The notes below the pieces were generated by a model that searched no databases, was not told where the DNA came from, and saw nothing but the letters and a program-made list of their open reading frames with translations. A DNA stretch of 64,000 nucleotides, taken from Pseudarthrobacter sp. NIBRBAC000502772 (GTDB lineage Bacteria > Actinomycetota > Actinomycetes > Actinomycetales > Micrococcaceae). The DNA lies in assembly GCF_006517235.1 (NCBI RefSeq), contig NZ_CP041188.1, positions 4,340,001 to 4,404,000 on the forward strand, written 5' to 3'. This document shows, in pieces, positions 1-8,499 of this stretch (position 1 is its first letter; every line of letters starts with the position of its first letter). Made by a program: the position numbers and the translations under genes.

Positions 1-785
1 AGATCGGCTTCCAGAGCCTGGGCTCGCACGCATTGGCGGCCATCGACGAACTCGTGGCCAGCGGCACCATCGGCACCATCGAAGGCATCTCGGCAACCGG
101 CCGTTGGGTCCGCGACAAGGCCTACTTCAAGCGTTCCCGCTGGGCCGGGAAGCGGAGCATTGACGGCATCGACGTGGTTGACGGGGTCGCCACCAATCCG
201 CTGGCCCATGCCGTGGCAACCGCCCTCCGGATCGCCGGCGCCCGCACCATTGAAGATGTCGCCTCGGTGGAAACCGATCTCTACCGGGCCAATGACATCG
301 AATCCGACGACACCTCCGTCATCCGGATCCGCACCGCCAAGGGACTTCCCGTCACCTGCGCACTCACCATCTGCGCCACCGAATCCGCGGAACCTTACAT
401 CACACTGCAGGGCTCGCGGGGCAAGGCCGTGTTCCACTACACCGAAGACCGCCTCACCGTGACCACCCCTGCCGGGCAGACGGAGCAGGTCTTCGGCCGG
501 GACGACCTCACGGAGAACCTGCTGGCCCACCGCCGCGAAGGCAGGGAACTCATCAGCCCGCTCCTGGACAGCGGAGCCTTCATGCTGGTGCTCGAAGCCA
601 TCCGGACCGCACCGCTGCCGGCCCTGATCGACGGCGCCTACATCCACTGGGAGGGTGACGGCGACGCCGCGCACGCCGTCGTCGTTGGGATCGAGGAGGC
701 CTTGGAGCGTGCCACGCAAGAGCATGCGACTTTCAGCGAGCTCGGCCTGCCCTGGGCCCGGGCAGCACGCGGAACTGCCTCCTGA
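1..785 (+). CDS. Gfo/Idh/MocA family oxidoreductase, 3' part (5' end outside window)
   Basis: The reading frame is open from base 3, and the first in-frame start-like codon (TTG at 33) lies inside the fold, so the true start and the NAD(P)-binding Rossmann GxGxxG are upstream of the window. What remains is the C-terminal substrate-binding half of a sugar or cyclitol dehydrogenase. It is closely similar over its full length to the middle of the protein at 49995-52115 (shared GFQSLGS, KRSRWAGKRS and DVASVETDLYRA stretches), but here the protein stops where that one continues into a DUF6807 domain. The stop codon overlaps the next ATG by one base (TGATG), so translation is probably coupled to the GH78 gene. 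Oxidation of a released sugar is likely; the substrate cannot be told. Confidence 0.9.
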   Translation, partial: IGFQSLGSHALAAIDELVASGTIGTIEGISATGRWVRDKAYFKRSRWAGKRSIDGIDVVDGVATNPLAHAVATALRIAGARTIEDVASVETDLYRANDIESDDTSVIRIRTAKGLPVTCALTICATESAEPYITLQGSRGKAVFHYTEDRLTVTTPAGQTEQVFGRDDLTENLLAHRREGRELISPLLDSGAFMLVLEAIRTAPLPALIDGAYIHWEGDGDAAHAVVVGIEEALERATQEHATFSELGLPWARAARGTAS

Positions 786-3700
786 TGGGCGCCTCCCCCA
801 CCCAGGAAGCCACCCCCACGCGGACCCGACAAGGCCAGCTGCAGGCAGCCGGCCTGCTGACCGACGGCTTGGCGCACTGCCTCACTGCGTCGCTGCGCCC
901 CGTGTTTGGCTGGACACTGGCCCGGCCGGCGGACGCCGACCCCGCCGCGGCCCGGCAGACAGGCTACGAAATCGCCGTCGAGGATTCGTCCGGAGCGGAG
1001 GTCTGGCACTCCGGACCCATCCCCTCATCCCGCCAATCCGGGATCCCCTACGGCGGTCCGGAACTGGCCGAGGACGCGGACTACAGCTGGCGCGTCCGGG
1101 TGAGCGACGCCGCCGGAAACCCCGGCACCTGGTCCGAAGCGGAGATCTTTAGCACCGGACTTTCGGACAGCGGATGGGATGCCGACTGGATCCACCGGGC
1201 CCCGGGCGGGCGGGCTCCATTGGACGTCCTCGAAGGCGCCCTTCGCGTCGCCGGTTCCCCGTTCCTGCCCATTCCCTGCCCTCCCGTCCGCCGTTTCTTG
1301 CTGGAATCACGTCTCCGGCCGGTGATGGGGTGGGCCGGCCTGCTCCTTCGCAGCAGCGGACCGGGCACTGGATTGCTGTTGGAACTGAACACGGCAGGCA
1401 ATGTGGTGCTCCGCCGCGCCCCGGAATGGGACATCCCCGCCCCTGCCACTCCGGACACCGAGGTGCTGGCCAGCGCCCAGCTGCAACGCAACGCCGTTGC
1501 CAGCCAGGAACGGCTGCCCGGCAAGGACCTGGTCCCCGGCACCTGGCAGGATCTGACAGTTTCCGACGACGGGGCCACCGTCACCGTTAGCCTCGACGGC
1601 GTTGAACTGCTCACCGTCAACGAGCCGATCCCCGCGGGGTTCGAGGGTCGGTTCGCGCTGCATCAGGGTCCCCGCAGCCAGGCCGAGTACGCCTCGATTC
1701 GGATCACCGACCGCGCGCCCGCTGACACGACTCAAGCCGTCGGCAAGGTGCTGCTCGACCACCGGTTCAGCGCCGGCCCGGAAGAGGCCCGCGCGTTCCT
1801 GGGCCACTGGGCACAAACCACGGCGCACCGGCAGCCCGACGAGTGGACACTTTTCCGCAGCACCGTCCTGCTCACGGGAACTGTGGCCCGGGCACGCCTC
1901 TTTTTGGCTGCGAGCCATCATGCGCAGGTGGCGTTGGACGGCACCGCCTGCCTGAGCACCACCTCTTTCGGCTACCCCGGCGAGGGATATTACGACGCCG
2001 CCGACGTCACCGCGCTGCTCGCGGCGCACACCCCAGGAGTGCCGAAACAGTCGGGCCATCGGGGCCAGCCCACTCCGCAGCAGCCCGCGGAAATCCAGCT
2101 GACCGCCCTGCTGCACTGGTACGGCCCCGGCCAGGGCAGGGCTGCCGGCGTTCCCGGGCTGTTGGTCCGCCTCAGCGTGGACTACGCCGACGGCCGCCGC
2201 GAGGTCTTCGGCTCCGGCCCGGACTGGACCGCCACCGAGGCCCCGTACCGGCAAGCGGGCTACCGGAACGATGAGGGCGATCCCGTGGAGCACCTCGACG
2301 GGCAGGCTGCGGCCGCCCTGGATGCAGGCCAGGACATGCCCCCGGCCCTGAGCTACGGCCCCCACCCCACCCCGGAATTCCCCGCCCTTCACCCGCGGCG
2401 CACCTCCATGGCCGAGACCTTTGCTGCTCCGGAAACTTTCCTGACCGCGGCCGACGGAACACTGGTGGCGGACTTCGGCCGGGTCATCCCGGCACGCCCG
2501 GAGGTGGACTTCCGCACCGGCGTGGCCGGGCGGACCTTCATGATCCGGGCCGGCTACTCCCTGGACGCGGCCGGCCGGGTGGACCGGAGCAAAACGGCCA
2601 GCCAGAACACCGACATGTCCTTCCCTTACACCCAGGCCGAGGGCCCGCAGCAGTTCCGCGCCACCGTGCACCTGGGCTTCCGCTACCTGGAACTCCCCGG
2701 AGTGGAGGCATCGGACCTGACCCGGGTGGGCGCCGTCGTCATTCACGGGCAGCACCCGCAGGAGGGGAGCTTCAGCAGCTCCGACGCCACGCTGGACGCG
2801 GTGTTCCGGTTGCTGCGCAATTCAGCACTGCACGGGGTCCAGGAGCAGTTCGTGGATACGCCCACCAGGGAAAAAGGCCAGTTCCTGGCCGACGCCGTCA
2901 ACATTTCCTACGCCACCATGGCCCTGTTCGGCGAGCACGCCTACACGGCGCAGGCACTACGGGAATTCGGCTGGTCGGCCGGCCGCTACTGGACCGCCGG
3001 TGAGGACCGGGGCCGCTACAACGCGGTCTACCCCAACGGCGACGGGAAGCGGGACATCCCCGACTTTTCACTCATGATGCCGGAGTGGGCCGAGGAGTAC
3101 CATCTGCGCACCGGCGACCTCGCCCTGGTGGAAGAATTGCTCCCGCACCTGCGCGCCACCGCCGACTATGCGCTGCGGTACCTTGCCACGGAAGGCCCGA
3201 CGGCGGGACTGGTCACCGAACTCGGCGGCGGCTCCGGCCCCTACGTCCACGGCATTGTGGACTGGCCCGCGCCCGGCCGCTTCGGCTACGACATGGACTG
3301 CGCCGCCAAGACAACCGTCAACGCGCAGGCGTACTCGGCCCTGATGTCCACGGCCCGGTTGTGCAGCCTGGCCAGCCAGGAGGACGCGGCCGTCCGGTAC
3401 GCCGGCCATGCCGGGGCTCTCGCGGAAACCATCCGCACGCGCCTGCGCGTGGGCGGCGTGATGGTGGACGGCCTGCACGCCGACGGCACACCCAGCTCCC
3501 ACGCGTCCCAGCACGCCACCTCCTTCCCGCTGTCCCTGGGGATCACCGATCCTGCGTTTTCAGCGGCAGATGCGCAGCGGATCGCAGGCCAGGGCATGCG
3601 ACAGGGGCCCATGACCGTGCATCGGCTGGTGCGGGCACTGCTGTCGGAGGGGCTGACGGACGCCGTCCTTGATCTGCTGACAAACCCAAACCAGCCCGGC

Positions 3701-4129
3701 TGGGCGCGGCTCCTGGAGGCCGGCGCCAGCTTCACCTGGGAAGCCTGGGAACTTGTGGACGGCACGGATTACAGCCAGTCGCACGCCTGGTCCGCCTCCG
3801 TGGTGAAGGAAATCCTGGAGCTCCTGCTCGGGGTCCGCGTGAGTGTTCCGGGCGGCAGCGAAGTGGTCATCGAACCGCCGGTGTGCAGCCTCGAACATGC
3901 CAAAGGAAGCGTCCCGCTGCCCAACGGCGCCGTCGACGTCGCCTGGCGGCGGACCGCCACCGGAATGCAGCTGCAGTGCACGGTTCCCGCGGGCGTCACC
4001 GCCACCGTCAGGCTCCCTGCCGGACGTTACCGGATCCAGGGGCCGACGGCGGAGCCCGCCGTCGTGGGTTCGCGTGACTTCAGGATCCACGCAGGAACCT
4101 GGACCTTCACGCCCTCCGACCAAAACTGA
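785..4129 (+). CDS. GH78 alpha-L-rhamnosidase
   Basis: A 1114-residue protein that should hydrolyse terminal alpha-L-rhamnose from plant glycosides or pectic oligosaccharides by the inverting GH78 mechanism. The N-terminal fibronectin-like domain (about residues 25-125) resembles the Bac_rhamnosid N-terminus. Residues about 165-315 form an inserted beta-sandwich resembling a concanavalin-like module. The (alpha/alpha)6 catalytic domain contains DTPTREKGQFLAD, with D691, E696 and D703 at the same spacing as the catalytic/binding Asp-Glu-Asp of characterised GH78 enzymes, and TWEAWE with E986 in the position of the second key Glu. A C-terminal beta domain follows. There is no signal peptide, so the enzyme is cytoplasmic and acts on imported oligosaccharides. 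It overlaps the preceding oxidoreductase gene by one base. Confidence 0.93.
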   Translation: MGASPTQEATPTRTRQGQLQAAGLLTDGLAHCLTASLRPVFGWTLARPADADPAAARQTGYEIAVEDSSGAEVWHSGPIPSSRQSGIPYGGPELAEDADYSWRVRVSDAAGNPGTWSEAEIFSTGLSDSGWDADWIHRAPGGRAPLDVLEGALRVAGSPFLPIPCPPVRRFLLESRLRPVMGWAGLLLRSSGPGTGLLLELNTAGNVVLRRAPEWDIPAPATPDTEVLASAQLQRNAVASQERLPGKDLVPGTWQDLTVSDDGATVTVSLDGVELLTVNEPIPAGFEGRFALHQGPRSQAEYASIRITDRAPADTTQAVGKVLLDHRFSAGPEEARAFLGHWAQTTAHRQPDEWTLFRSTVLLTGTVARARLFLAASHHAQVALDGTACLSTTSFGYPGEGYYDAADVTALLAAHTPGVPKQSGHRGQPTPQQPAEIQLTALLHWYGPGQGRAAGVPGLLVRLSVDYADGRREVFGSGPDWTATEAPYRQAGYRNDEGDPVEHLDGQAAAALDAGQDMPPALSYGPHPTPEFPALHPRRTSMAETFAAPETFLTAADGTLVADFGRVIPARPEVDFRTGVAGRTFMIRAGYSLDAAGRVDRSKTASQNTDMSFPYTQAEGPQQFRATVHLGFRYLELPGVEASDLTRVGAVVIHGQHPQEGSFSSSDATLDAVFRLLRNSALHGVQEQFVDTPTREKGQFLADAVNISYATMALFGEHAYTAQALREFGWSAGRYWTAGEDRGRYNAVYPNGDGKRDIPDFSLMMPEWAEEYHLRTGDLALVEELLPHLRATADYALRYLATEGPTAGLVTELGGGSGPYVHGIVDWPAPGRFGYDMDCAAKTTVNAQAYSALMSTARLCSLASQEDAAVRYAGHAGALAETIRTRLRVGGVMVDGLHADGTPSSHASQHATSFPLSLGITDPAFSAADAQRIAGQGMRQGPMTVHRLVRALLSEGLTDAVLDLLTNPNQPGWARLLEAGASFTWEAWELVDGTDYSQSHAWSASVVKEILELLLGVRVSVPGGSEVVIEPPVCSLEHAKGSVPLPNGAVDVAWRRTATGMQLQCTVPAGVTATVRLPAGRYRIQGPTAEPAVVGSRDFRIHAGTWTFTPSDQN

Positions 4130-4141
4130 CGGAAACGACGA

Positions 4142-4174
4142 ACGACGCCGGATGCGGTTCGCATCCGGCGTCGT
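4142..4174. terminator. Perfect 14-bp stem terminator between convergent genes
   Basis: Arms 4142-4155 and 4161-4174 pair perfectly around a 5-base loop, with TTT following on the plus strand. It lies between the GH78 stop and the convergent binding-protein stop, so it probably serves both directions. Confidence 0.85.
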
Positions 4175-4214
4175 CCGTTTCTGGCGGATCTGTTTCTGGA
4201 GGGTCCTGCCTCGC

Positions 4215-5504
4215 CTAGTTGAGCGAGCTCTTGATCTCCTCGATCGACTTCTTCGCCGCCTCCTGCGGGGAAATCCTGCTGAAGTGGACTTCGGTGGCGT
4301 ACCGGGTCAGGACTTCGGAAACCGCACTGGATCCGGCGGGAGGCACGGCCGGGGCCTCGCCCACTTCATCGGCAATGTCATCGATGAATTTTGCCGTCAG
4401 CGCGTCGGTGGGCGTCAGCTTCGGGCCCACGGCCGCGCGAACGTCCGAATTTCCCGGGATGCCGCGGTCTGCCAGCCCGATCTCGCCGGCTTCAACGCTG
4501 TTGGCCAGGAAGTCGATGAACTTCTGGGTCTCCGCGGGATGCTTGGTCCGGGAACTGGCGGACCAGAACTGCGAAGCCTTGTAGAACTGCTCAGCTTTCA
4601 TGGCGTCGCCCTCCACACTCGGCGGACGGTGGATTTCCAGTGCCTGCCCTGAGGCTTTGCTCAGTGCAGCAAGCTGGTTGGACCACACCCAGCCCATGGC
4701 GAAGCGGTTCGTTGCCAGGCCCTGCTGGTCCAGCGGTGCGCTGGCCTCTTCGGTCAAGACGGACGCACGCGGAACGGCCTTGGCGTCCCGCAGACCGGCC
4801 TGCATCTCGAAGTACTTCGTGGCATCGGCCTCGTCAAAGCCCAGGCCGCCGTCGTTGGTGAACAGGGACTTCCCGTGCTGGCGCATCCAGAGGTTGAAGG
4901 AGGCATCACCCACCACGCCCCCTGACCCGTAGATGCCGTCCTTGCTCTTGCTGGTGATGTCCGCTGCGGTTTCCTTGTAGTCATCCCAGGTCCAGCTCGA
5001 GTCATCAGGCAGCGATACCCCGCTGGCGGACAGCAGCGCGGGATTGGCCAGGACCACCAGTGCATTCATGCCCGCCGTGACGGCGAACTGCCCGCCGTCC
5101 GTCTTGCCGGCATCCGCGGCGGCCTGGTCGAACTTGGACAGATCCACGTCCTTGAGTTCCAGCAGGGCCCCGCGTTCGGCGTATTCGCCAAGGTACTGGG
5201 CATCCATCTGGATGATGTCCGGGGCGTCCTGCGAGGCAACCTGGGTGGCCAGCTTGTCCCAGTAGCCGGACCAGTCGCCGTACTCGCCCTTGATCTTAAT
5301 GTTGGGGTTTTCCGCTTCAAAGGCCGCAATCAGCTTTTCCGTCATTTTGTGCCTCGTATCGGAGCCCCACCAGCTGAAACGCAGGGTGACCGGCCCGTCG
5401 GAGGCAGCCGGCGAGCTCCCGGCGCAGCCCGAAAGGGCCAGCGCCAGGACGGCCATGGCAGCCGCAACTTTGGGAATTCTGGATTTTCGGGCGCGTGAAA
5501 GCAT
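4215..5504 (-). CDS. ABC sugar importer solute-binding lipoprotein (orphan)
   Basis: A 429-residue family 1 extracellular solute-binding protein (CUT1 type). Residues 1-27 are a lipoprotein signal ending in lipobox LSGC (Cys27), so the mature protein is anchored outside the membrane. Typical motifs are TLRFSWWGSD, AFEAENPNIKIK and DAPDIIQMD. The start at 5504 follows AAAGGA at a good distance. No permease gene adjoins it: the neighbours are the convergent GH78 gene and an MFS gene. Its sequence is strikingly close to the binding protein at 44963-46321 (shared EYGDWSGYWDKLATQVA), so it may dock on the permeases at 46536-48420. The GH78 neighbour suggests rhamnose-containing oligosaccharides as ligand; that is inference. 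Confidence 0.93.
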   Translation of the reverse strand: MLSRARKSRIPKVAAAMAVLALALSGCAGSSPAASDGPVTLRFSWWGSDTRHKMTEKLIAAFEAENPNIKIKGEYGDWSGYWDKLATQVASQDAPDIIQMDAQYLGEYAERGALLELKDVDLSKFDQAAADAGKTDGGQFAVTAGMNALVVLANPALLSASGVSLPDDSSWTWDDYKETAADITSKSKDGIYGSGGVVGDASFNLWMRQHGKSLFTNDGGLGFDEADATKYFEMQAGLRDAKAVPRASVLTEEASAPLDQQGLATNRFAMGWVWSNQLAALSKASGQALEIHRPPSVEGDAMKAEQFYKASQFWSASSRTKHPAETQKFIDFLANSVEAGEIGLADRGIPGNSDVRAAVGPKLTPTDALTAKFIDDIADEVGEAPAVPPAGSSAVSEVLTRYATEVHFSRISPQEAAKKSIEEIKSSLN

Positions 5505-5537
5505 TCGTTGGTCCTTTGATCTGGCAGTCGGGAGCGT

Positions 5538-5587
5538 CTCAGAAACCGCTTTCTCACAGACTAGGTGTGAGCCGCACCACGCGTCAA
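5538..5587 (-). promoter_or_regulatory. Promoter with LacI-type operator for the 4215-5504 gene
   Basis: On the minus strand TTGACG (5587-5582) and TAGTCT (5563-5558) are separated by 18 bases. Immediately downstream lies the near-palindrome GAGAAAGCGGTTTCTGAG (5555-5538) with the CG-centred core of LacI operators. A repressor bound there would cover the transcription start. The same arrangement recurs upstream of 44963-46321. Confidence 0.7.
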
Positions 5588-5601
5588 GAACTCACACAAA
5601 G

Positions 5602-6882
5602 TTACTTTTCCTCACAGGACTGCCAGTTCCGCACCCGCCGCGAATTCAGCCACAACAGAAGTCCGACGACGGCCGCGGACAGCATGGCCAGCGCACCGGT
5701 GACTACCAGGCCCGTCCGCACACCAAATTCCTCCGTCAGCCAGCCCGCCAGCAGGCCACCCAAAGCATGCCCGCCCAGCAGGAGCGGCAGGTAAAGCGCC
5801 ATCACCCTCCCCCGGACTTCGGGGCCCGCCTCCACCTGCACGGCCGTGGCGGCGCTCGTCAGGAACACCAGGGTCATCAGGCCCACCACGGCAAGCATCA
5901 CGGTGAAAGCGACCAGGTTGGGCATCAGCGCGGCAACCAGCTGCGAAAGCCCAAAGAGTCCGGCTGCGGCCACGATTCCCTTGCGGCCCATGGTCCTCAG
6001 CCGCGCGGCAAGCAGCGCACCGGCCAGGGCGCCGACGGCACCCACGGTGTTGAACAGGCCGAACCCCGCTGCACCGTTGTGCCACACCCGCTCGGCGAAG
6101 GCCGTCAGCACCACCGGTCCGTTCATGCCAAAGGCCCCCAGCAGGCCGGCAAGGACGATGATCAGCAGCAGCGAGGGCCGTTCCCGGACGTACCCGAAGC
6201 CGGCCAGCAGCTGGCCGCGTCCCCGGGACGCAGGCGTTGTGAGGTGCAGGAGTGCCGGCCGGACGGCGGCGATCAAGACCAGCACAAGCACGGAAAGCAC
6301 GGCGTTCGCGGCAAAGGCGGCGGCGGATCCGGCCTGGGCGATCACCACTCCGCCGACGGCCGGTCCCACCATGGCGCCAAACTGGCCGATCGCGTTGTTG
6401 ACGCCGATGGCCGGCCTCAGCCCGGCGTCGCCCACCACCTCGTTGATGAAAACCTGGCGCGCCGGACCGTCGACGGCCGACGTCACTCCCAGCGCAATGC
6501 AGCTTCCGTACACCGCCCACACGGTGATGTTTCCGCTGGCGTCCCACGCAGCCAGACCCAGGGCCAGCAACGCAATCACGGACTGGCACACCATCATGAC
6601 GCTGCGCTTGGGAAACATGTCCACCAGCAGGCCGCTGAGCGGACCGATGACCAGCATCGGCAGGAACTGCAGCGCCACGGCGATCCCGACGGCGGCCGGA
6701 CTCCCGGTGAGCTGCAGCACCAGCCAGTCCTGGGCCAGCCTCTGCATCCACACGCCCATGCTGCCGGCGAAGGTCATGCCCATGTACAGGCGGTAATTGT
6801 GCTGCGTCAGCGGCTGGTACCAGCGGACCGGAGTTTGGGAGGCGTGAAGGGATTCTGCGGACTTCGGGCTGTCGGAAGACAC
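5602..6882 (-). CDS. MFS transporter
   Basis: A 426-residue hydrophobic protein with about 12 predicted membrane segments and the MFS_3 (enterobactin-exporter-like) pattern: N-terminal NYRLYMGMTFAGSMGVWMQR, then a loop-2/3 motif GLLVDMFPKR resembling the conserved MFS motif A. It is probably an exporter or drug/sugar efflux permease of the plasma membrane. The start is GTG at 6882 with no strong ribosome site; an internal start is possible. It is last in a same-strand run after the importer and the DUF624-like gene, 42 bases downstream of the latter, so it may relieve sugar-phosphate or glycoside stress; the substrate is unknown. Confidence 0.85.
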   Translation of the reverse strand: MSSDSPKSAESLHASQTPVRWYQPLTQHNYRLYMGMTFAGSMGVWMQRLAQDWLVLQLTGSPAAVGIAVALQFLPMLVIGPLSGLLVDMFPKRSVMMVCQSVIALLALGLAAWDASGNITVWAVYGSCIALGVTSAVDGPARQVFINEVVGDAGLRPAIGVNNAIGQFGAMVGPAVGGVVIAQAGSAAAFAANAVLSVLVLVLIAAVRPALLHLTTPASRGRGQLLAGFGYVRERPSLLLIIVLAGLLGAFGMNGPVVLTAFAERVWHNGAAGFGLFNTVGAVGALAGALLAARLRTMGRKGIVAAAGLFGLSQLVAALMPNLVAFTVMLAVVGLMTLVFLTSAATAVQVEAGPEVRGRVMALYLPLLLGGHALGGLLAGWLTEEFGVRTGLVVTGALAMLSAAVVGLLLWLNSRRVRNWQSCEEK

Positions 6883-6924
6883 GTCTGGCTCAACTCGGTA
6901 GTAAATGGGAAATGCAGAGAAAGG

Positions 6925-7569
6925 CTAGGCGCGGCTGGACCGCATCTTGACGGCGGCGGAGGCCAGAATCAGCATGCCGGGCACCACCACAAACAGGGCC
7001 ACGAGCATCCAGACAAAAACCACGGACGCGAACAGCGCCGCCGCAAGGAGGAGCGAGCCTGTCCAGTCACGCAGCGAGAGTGCCTTGGCGGTGTCAAGGG
7101 CTGCTGACCAGGCTCCCGGCGCGGAGGCTTCCTCGCCGTCGACGTCGGACCAGGCCACGCCGGACCAGGCAGCGGCGGTGCGCAGAAGCAGGACTGCTCC
7201 GGCAGCGGCCAGGATCAGCGTGGCCGGAAGGACAACCGAGCTGCCCGGCAGCTGACCCACTGTTGCGAGCAACAGGTTAAGGACAATCACGACGCCGGCT
7301 CCCGCCGTCGTGATTCCCAGCTTCCAGCTGCCCGGGAGGGCGGCCCGGAACGTGCCCCAGAGGCCGCGCAGGGAATCGTCGCGGCCGGCGAGATGCCGTT
7401 CCAGATGGGCGATCCCGGCTGCGTACGCGGCGGGGATGGTGACCAGCGGGATGGACAGCACCAGCACCAGCAGCCCGGCCAGCAGGGTCTCGGAAAACAG
7501 GGCAAAGCGGTTTACCGGGATGGGTTCATTGCGGCCGGATGCGGGTGTGGTGCTGTCCATGATGCTCAT
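6925..7569 (-). CDS. YesL/DUF624-like integral membrane protein
   Basis: A 214-residue membrane protein with four to six hydrophobic segments. The N-terminal half shows the DUF624 (YesL) signature: a hydrophobic LSIPLVTIPAAYAAG stretch, then a conserved polar loop with SLRGLWGTFRAALPGSWKLG. Members of this family sit beside sugar ABC importers in Firmicutes and Actinobacteria, and their function is not established. Here the gene starts 12 bases after the permease stop at 7582, with only a weak GGA upstream, so it is very likely co-transcribed and translationally linked. It may be an accessory subunit or modulator of the adjacent importer. Confidence 0.75.
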   Translation of the reverse strand: MSIMDSTTPASGRNEPIPVNRFALFSETLLAGLLVLVLSIPLVTIPAAYAAGIAHLERHLAGRDDSLRGLWGTFRAALPGSWKLGITTAGAGVVIVLNLLLATVGQLPGSSVVLPATLILAAAGAVLLLRTAAAWSGVAWSDVDGEEASAPGAWSAALDTAKALSLRDWTGSLLLAAALFASVVFVWMLVALFVVVPGMLILASAAVKMRSSRA

Positions 7570-7581
7570 TTTCTGTATCCG

Positions 7582-8499
7582 TCAGCCCTTGAGGCCTTGG
7601 GTGGAAACGCCTTCAACAATGTAGCGCTGGAACACCAGGAAGAAGATCAGCACCGGGAGCAGGGCCAGGACGGACATTGCGATCATGGCGCCGTAGTCCG
7701 AGCTCTGGGTCTGGTCCACGAACAGGCGCAGGGCCAACGGCAGCGGATACTTTTCGGGGGTGTTCAGGTACAGCAGCGGCCCCAGGAAGTCGTTCCAGCT
7801 CCAGATGAAGGAGAAGATCGAGGTCGAGATGAGCGCCGGCTTCATCAGCGGCAGCATGATGGAGCAGAAGATCCGCACGTGGCCGGCGCCGTCGATGCGG
7901 GCTGCCTCGTCCAGTTCGGCCGGGAGGTTGCGCATGAACTGGACCATCAGGAAGACGAAGAAGGCATCCGCCGCGAGGAACTTGCCGATCAGCAGCGGGA
8001 TGTAGGTGTCCACCAGGCCGAGCTGGTTGAAGATGATGTACTGCGGAATGATCACCACGTGGAAGGGCAGCAGCAAAGTGGCGATCATCATGCCAAAGAA
8101 GATGCTGCGGCCGGGGAACTTGATCCGGGCGAAGGCGTAGGCCGAGACGCTGGCCGAGAGGACTGTTCCAACCACAGCGCCGATGGCCAGGATCAGGGAG
8201 TTGGTGAAGAACTGCAGGGTGGTCACCCCGCCGATCCCGTCCATCGCCGTGACGAAGTTATCGAAGCTGAAATTGCTGGACCATAGCGAGGTGTTGGTGC
8301 CGCCGATTTCGGAGTTCGGCTTGAAGGACGAGGCGATCATCCACAGCGCCGGGTAGAGCACCACGCCGGTCAGGGCCAGGGCTACGGCATGGAATGCCAC
8401 GCTCTTGGCGCGCTTGGTGCCCGTGGATTCCGACGTCGGGTTGTAGTCCTGCGTCTGGAGCATCGGGGCCGACTGCTTCGGGGTTGCCATAGTTGTCAT
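7582..8499 (-). CDS. Sugar ABC importer permease (MalG/UgpE type)
   Basis: A 305-residue inner membrane permease with six predicted transmembrane segments after a roughly 30-residue polar N-terminus. The cytoplasmic coupling loop has the EAA motif (DEAARIDGAGHVRIF) that docks on the ATPase. It forms the CUT1 heterodimer with the product of 8496-9446, and its ATG overlaps that gene's TGA by four bases (ATGA). It closely resembles the permease at 46536-47486, so the two importers are paralogous. No ATPase is encoded nearby. Confidence 0.95.
   Translation of the reverse strand: MTTMATPKQSAPMLQTQDYNPTSESTGTKRAKSVAFHAVALALTGVVLYPALWMIASSFKPNSEIGGTNTSLWSSNFSFDNFVTAMDGIGGVTTLQFFTNSLILAIGAVVGTVLSASVSAYAFARIKFPGRSIFFGMMIATLLLPFHVVIIPQYIIFNQLGLVDTYIPLLIGKFLAADAFFVFLMVQFMRNLPAELDEAARIDGAGHVRIFCSIMLPLMKPALISTSIFSFIWSWNDFLGPLLYLNTPEKYPLPLALRLFVDQTQSSDYGAMIAMSVLALLPVLIFFLVFQRYIVEGVSTQGLKG

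Noticed and set aside
5290..7107. A 605-codon plus-strand open frame
   Set aside because: It runs antisense across the MFS gene and the binding-protein promoter, with His/Gln/Arg-rich composition and no recognisable fold.
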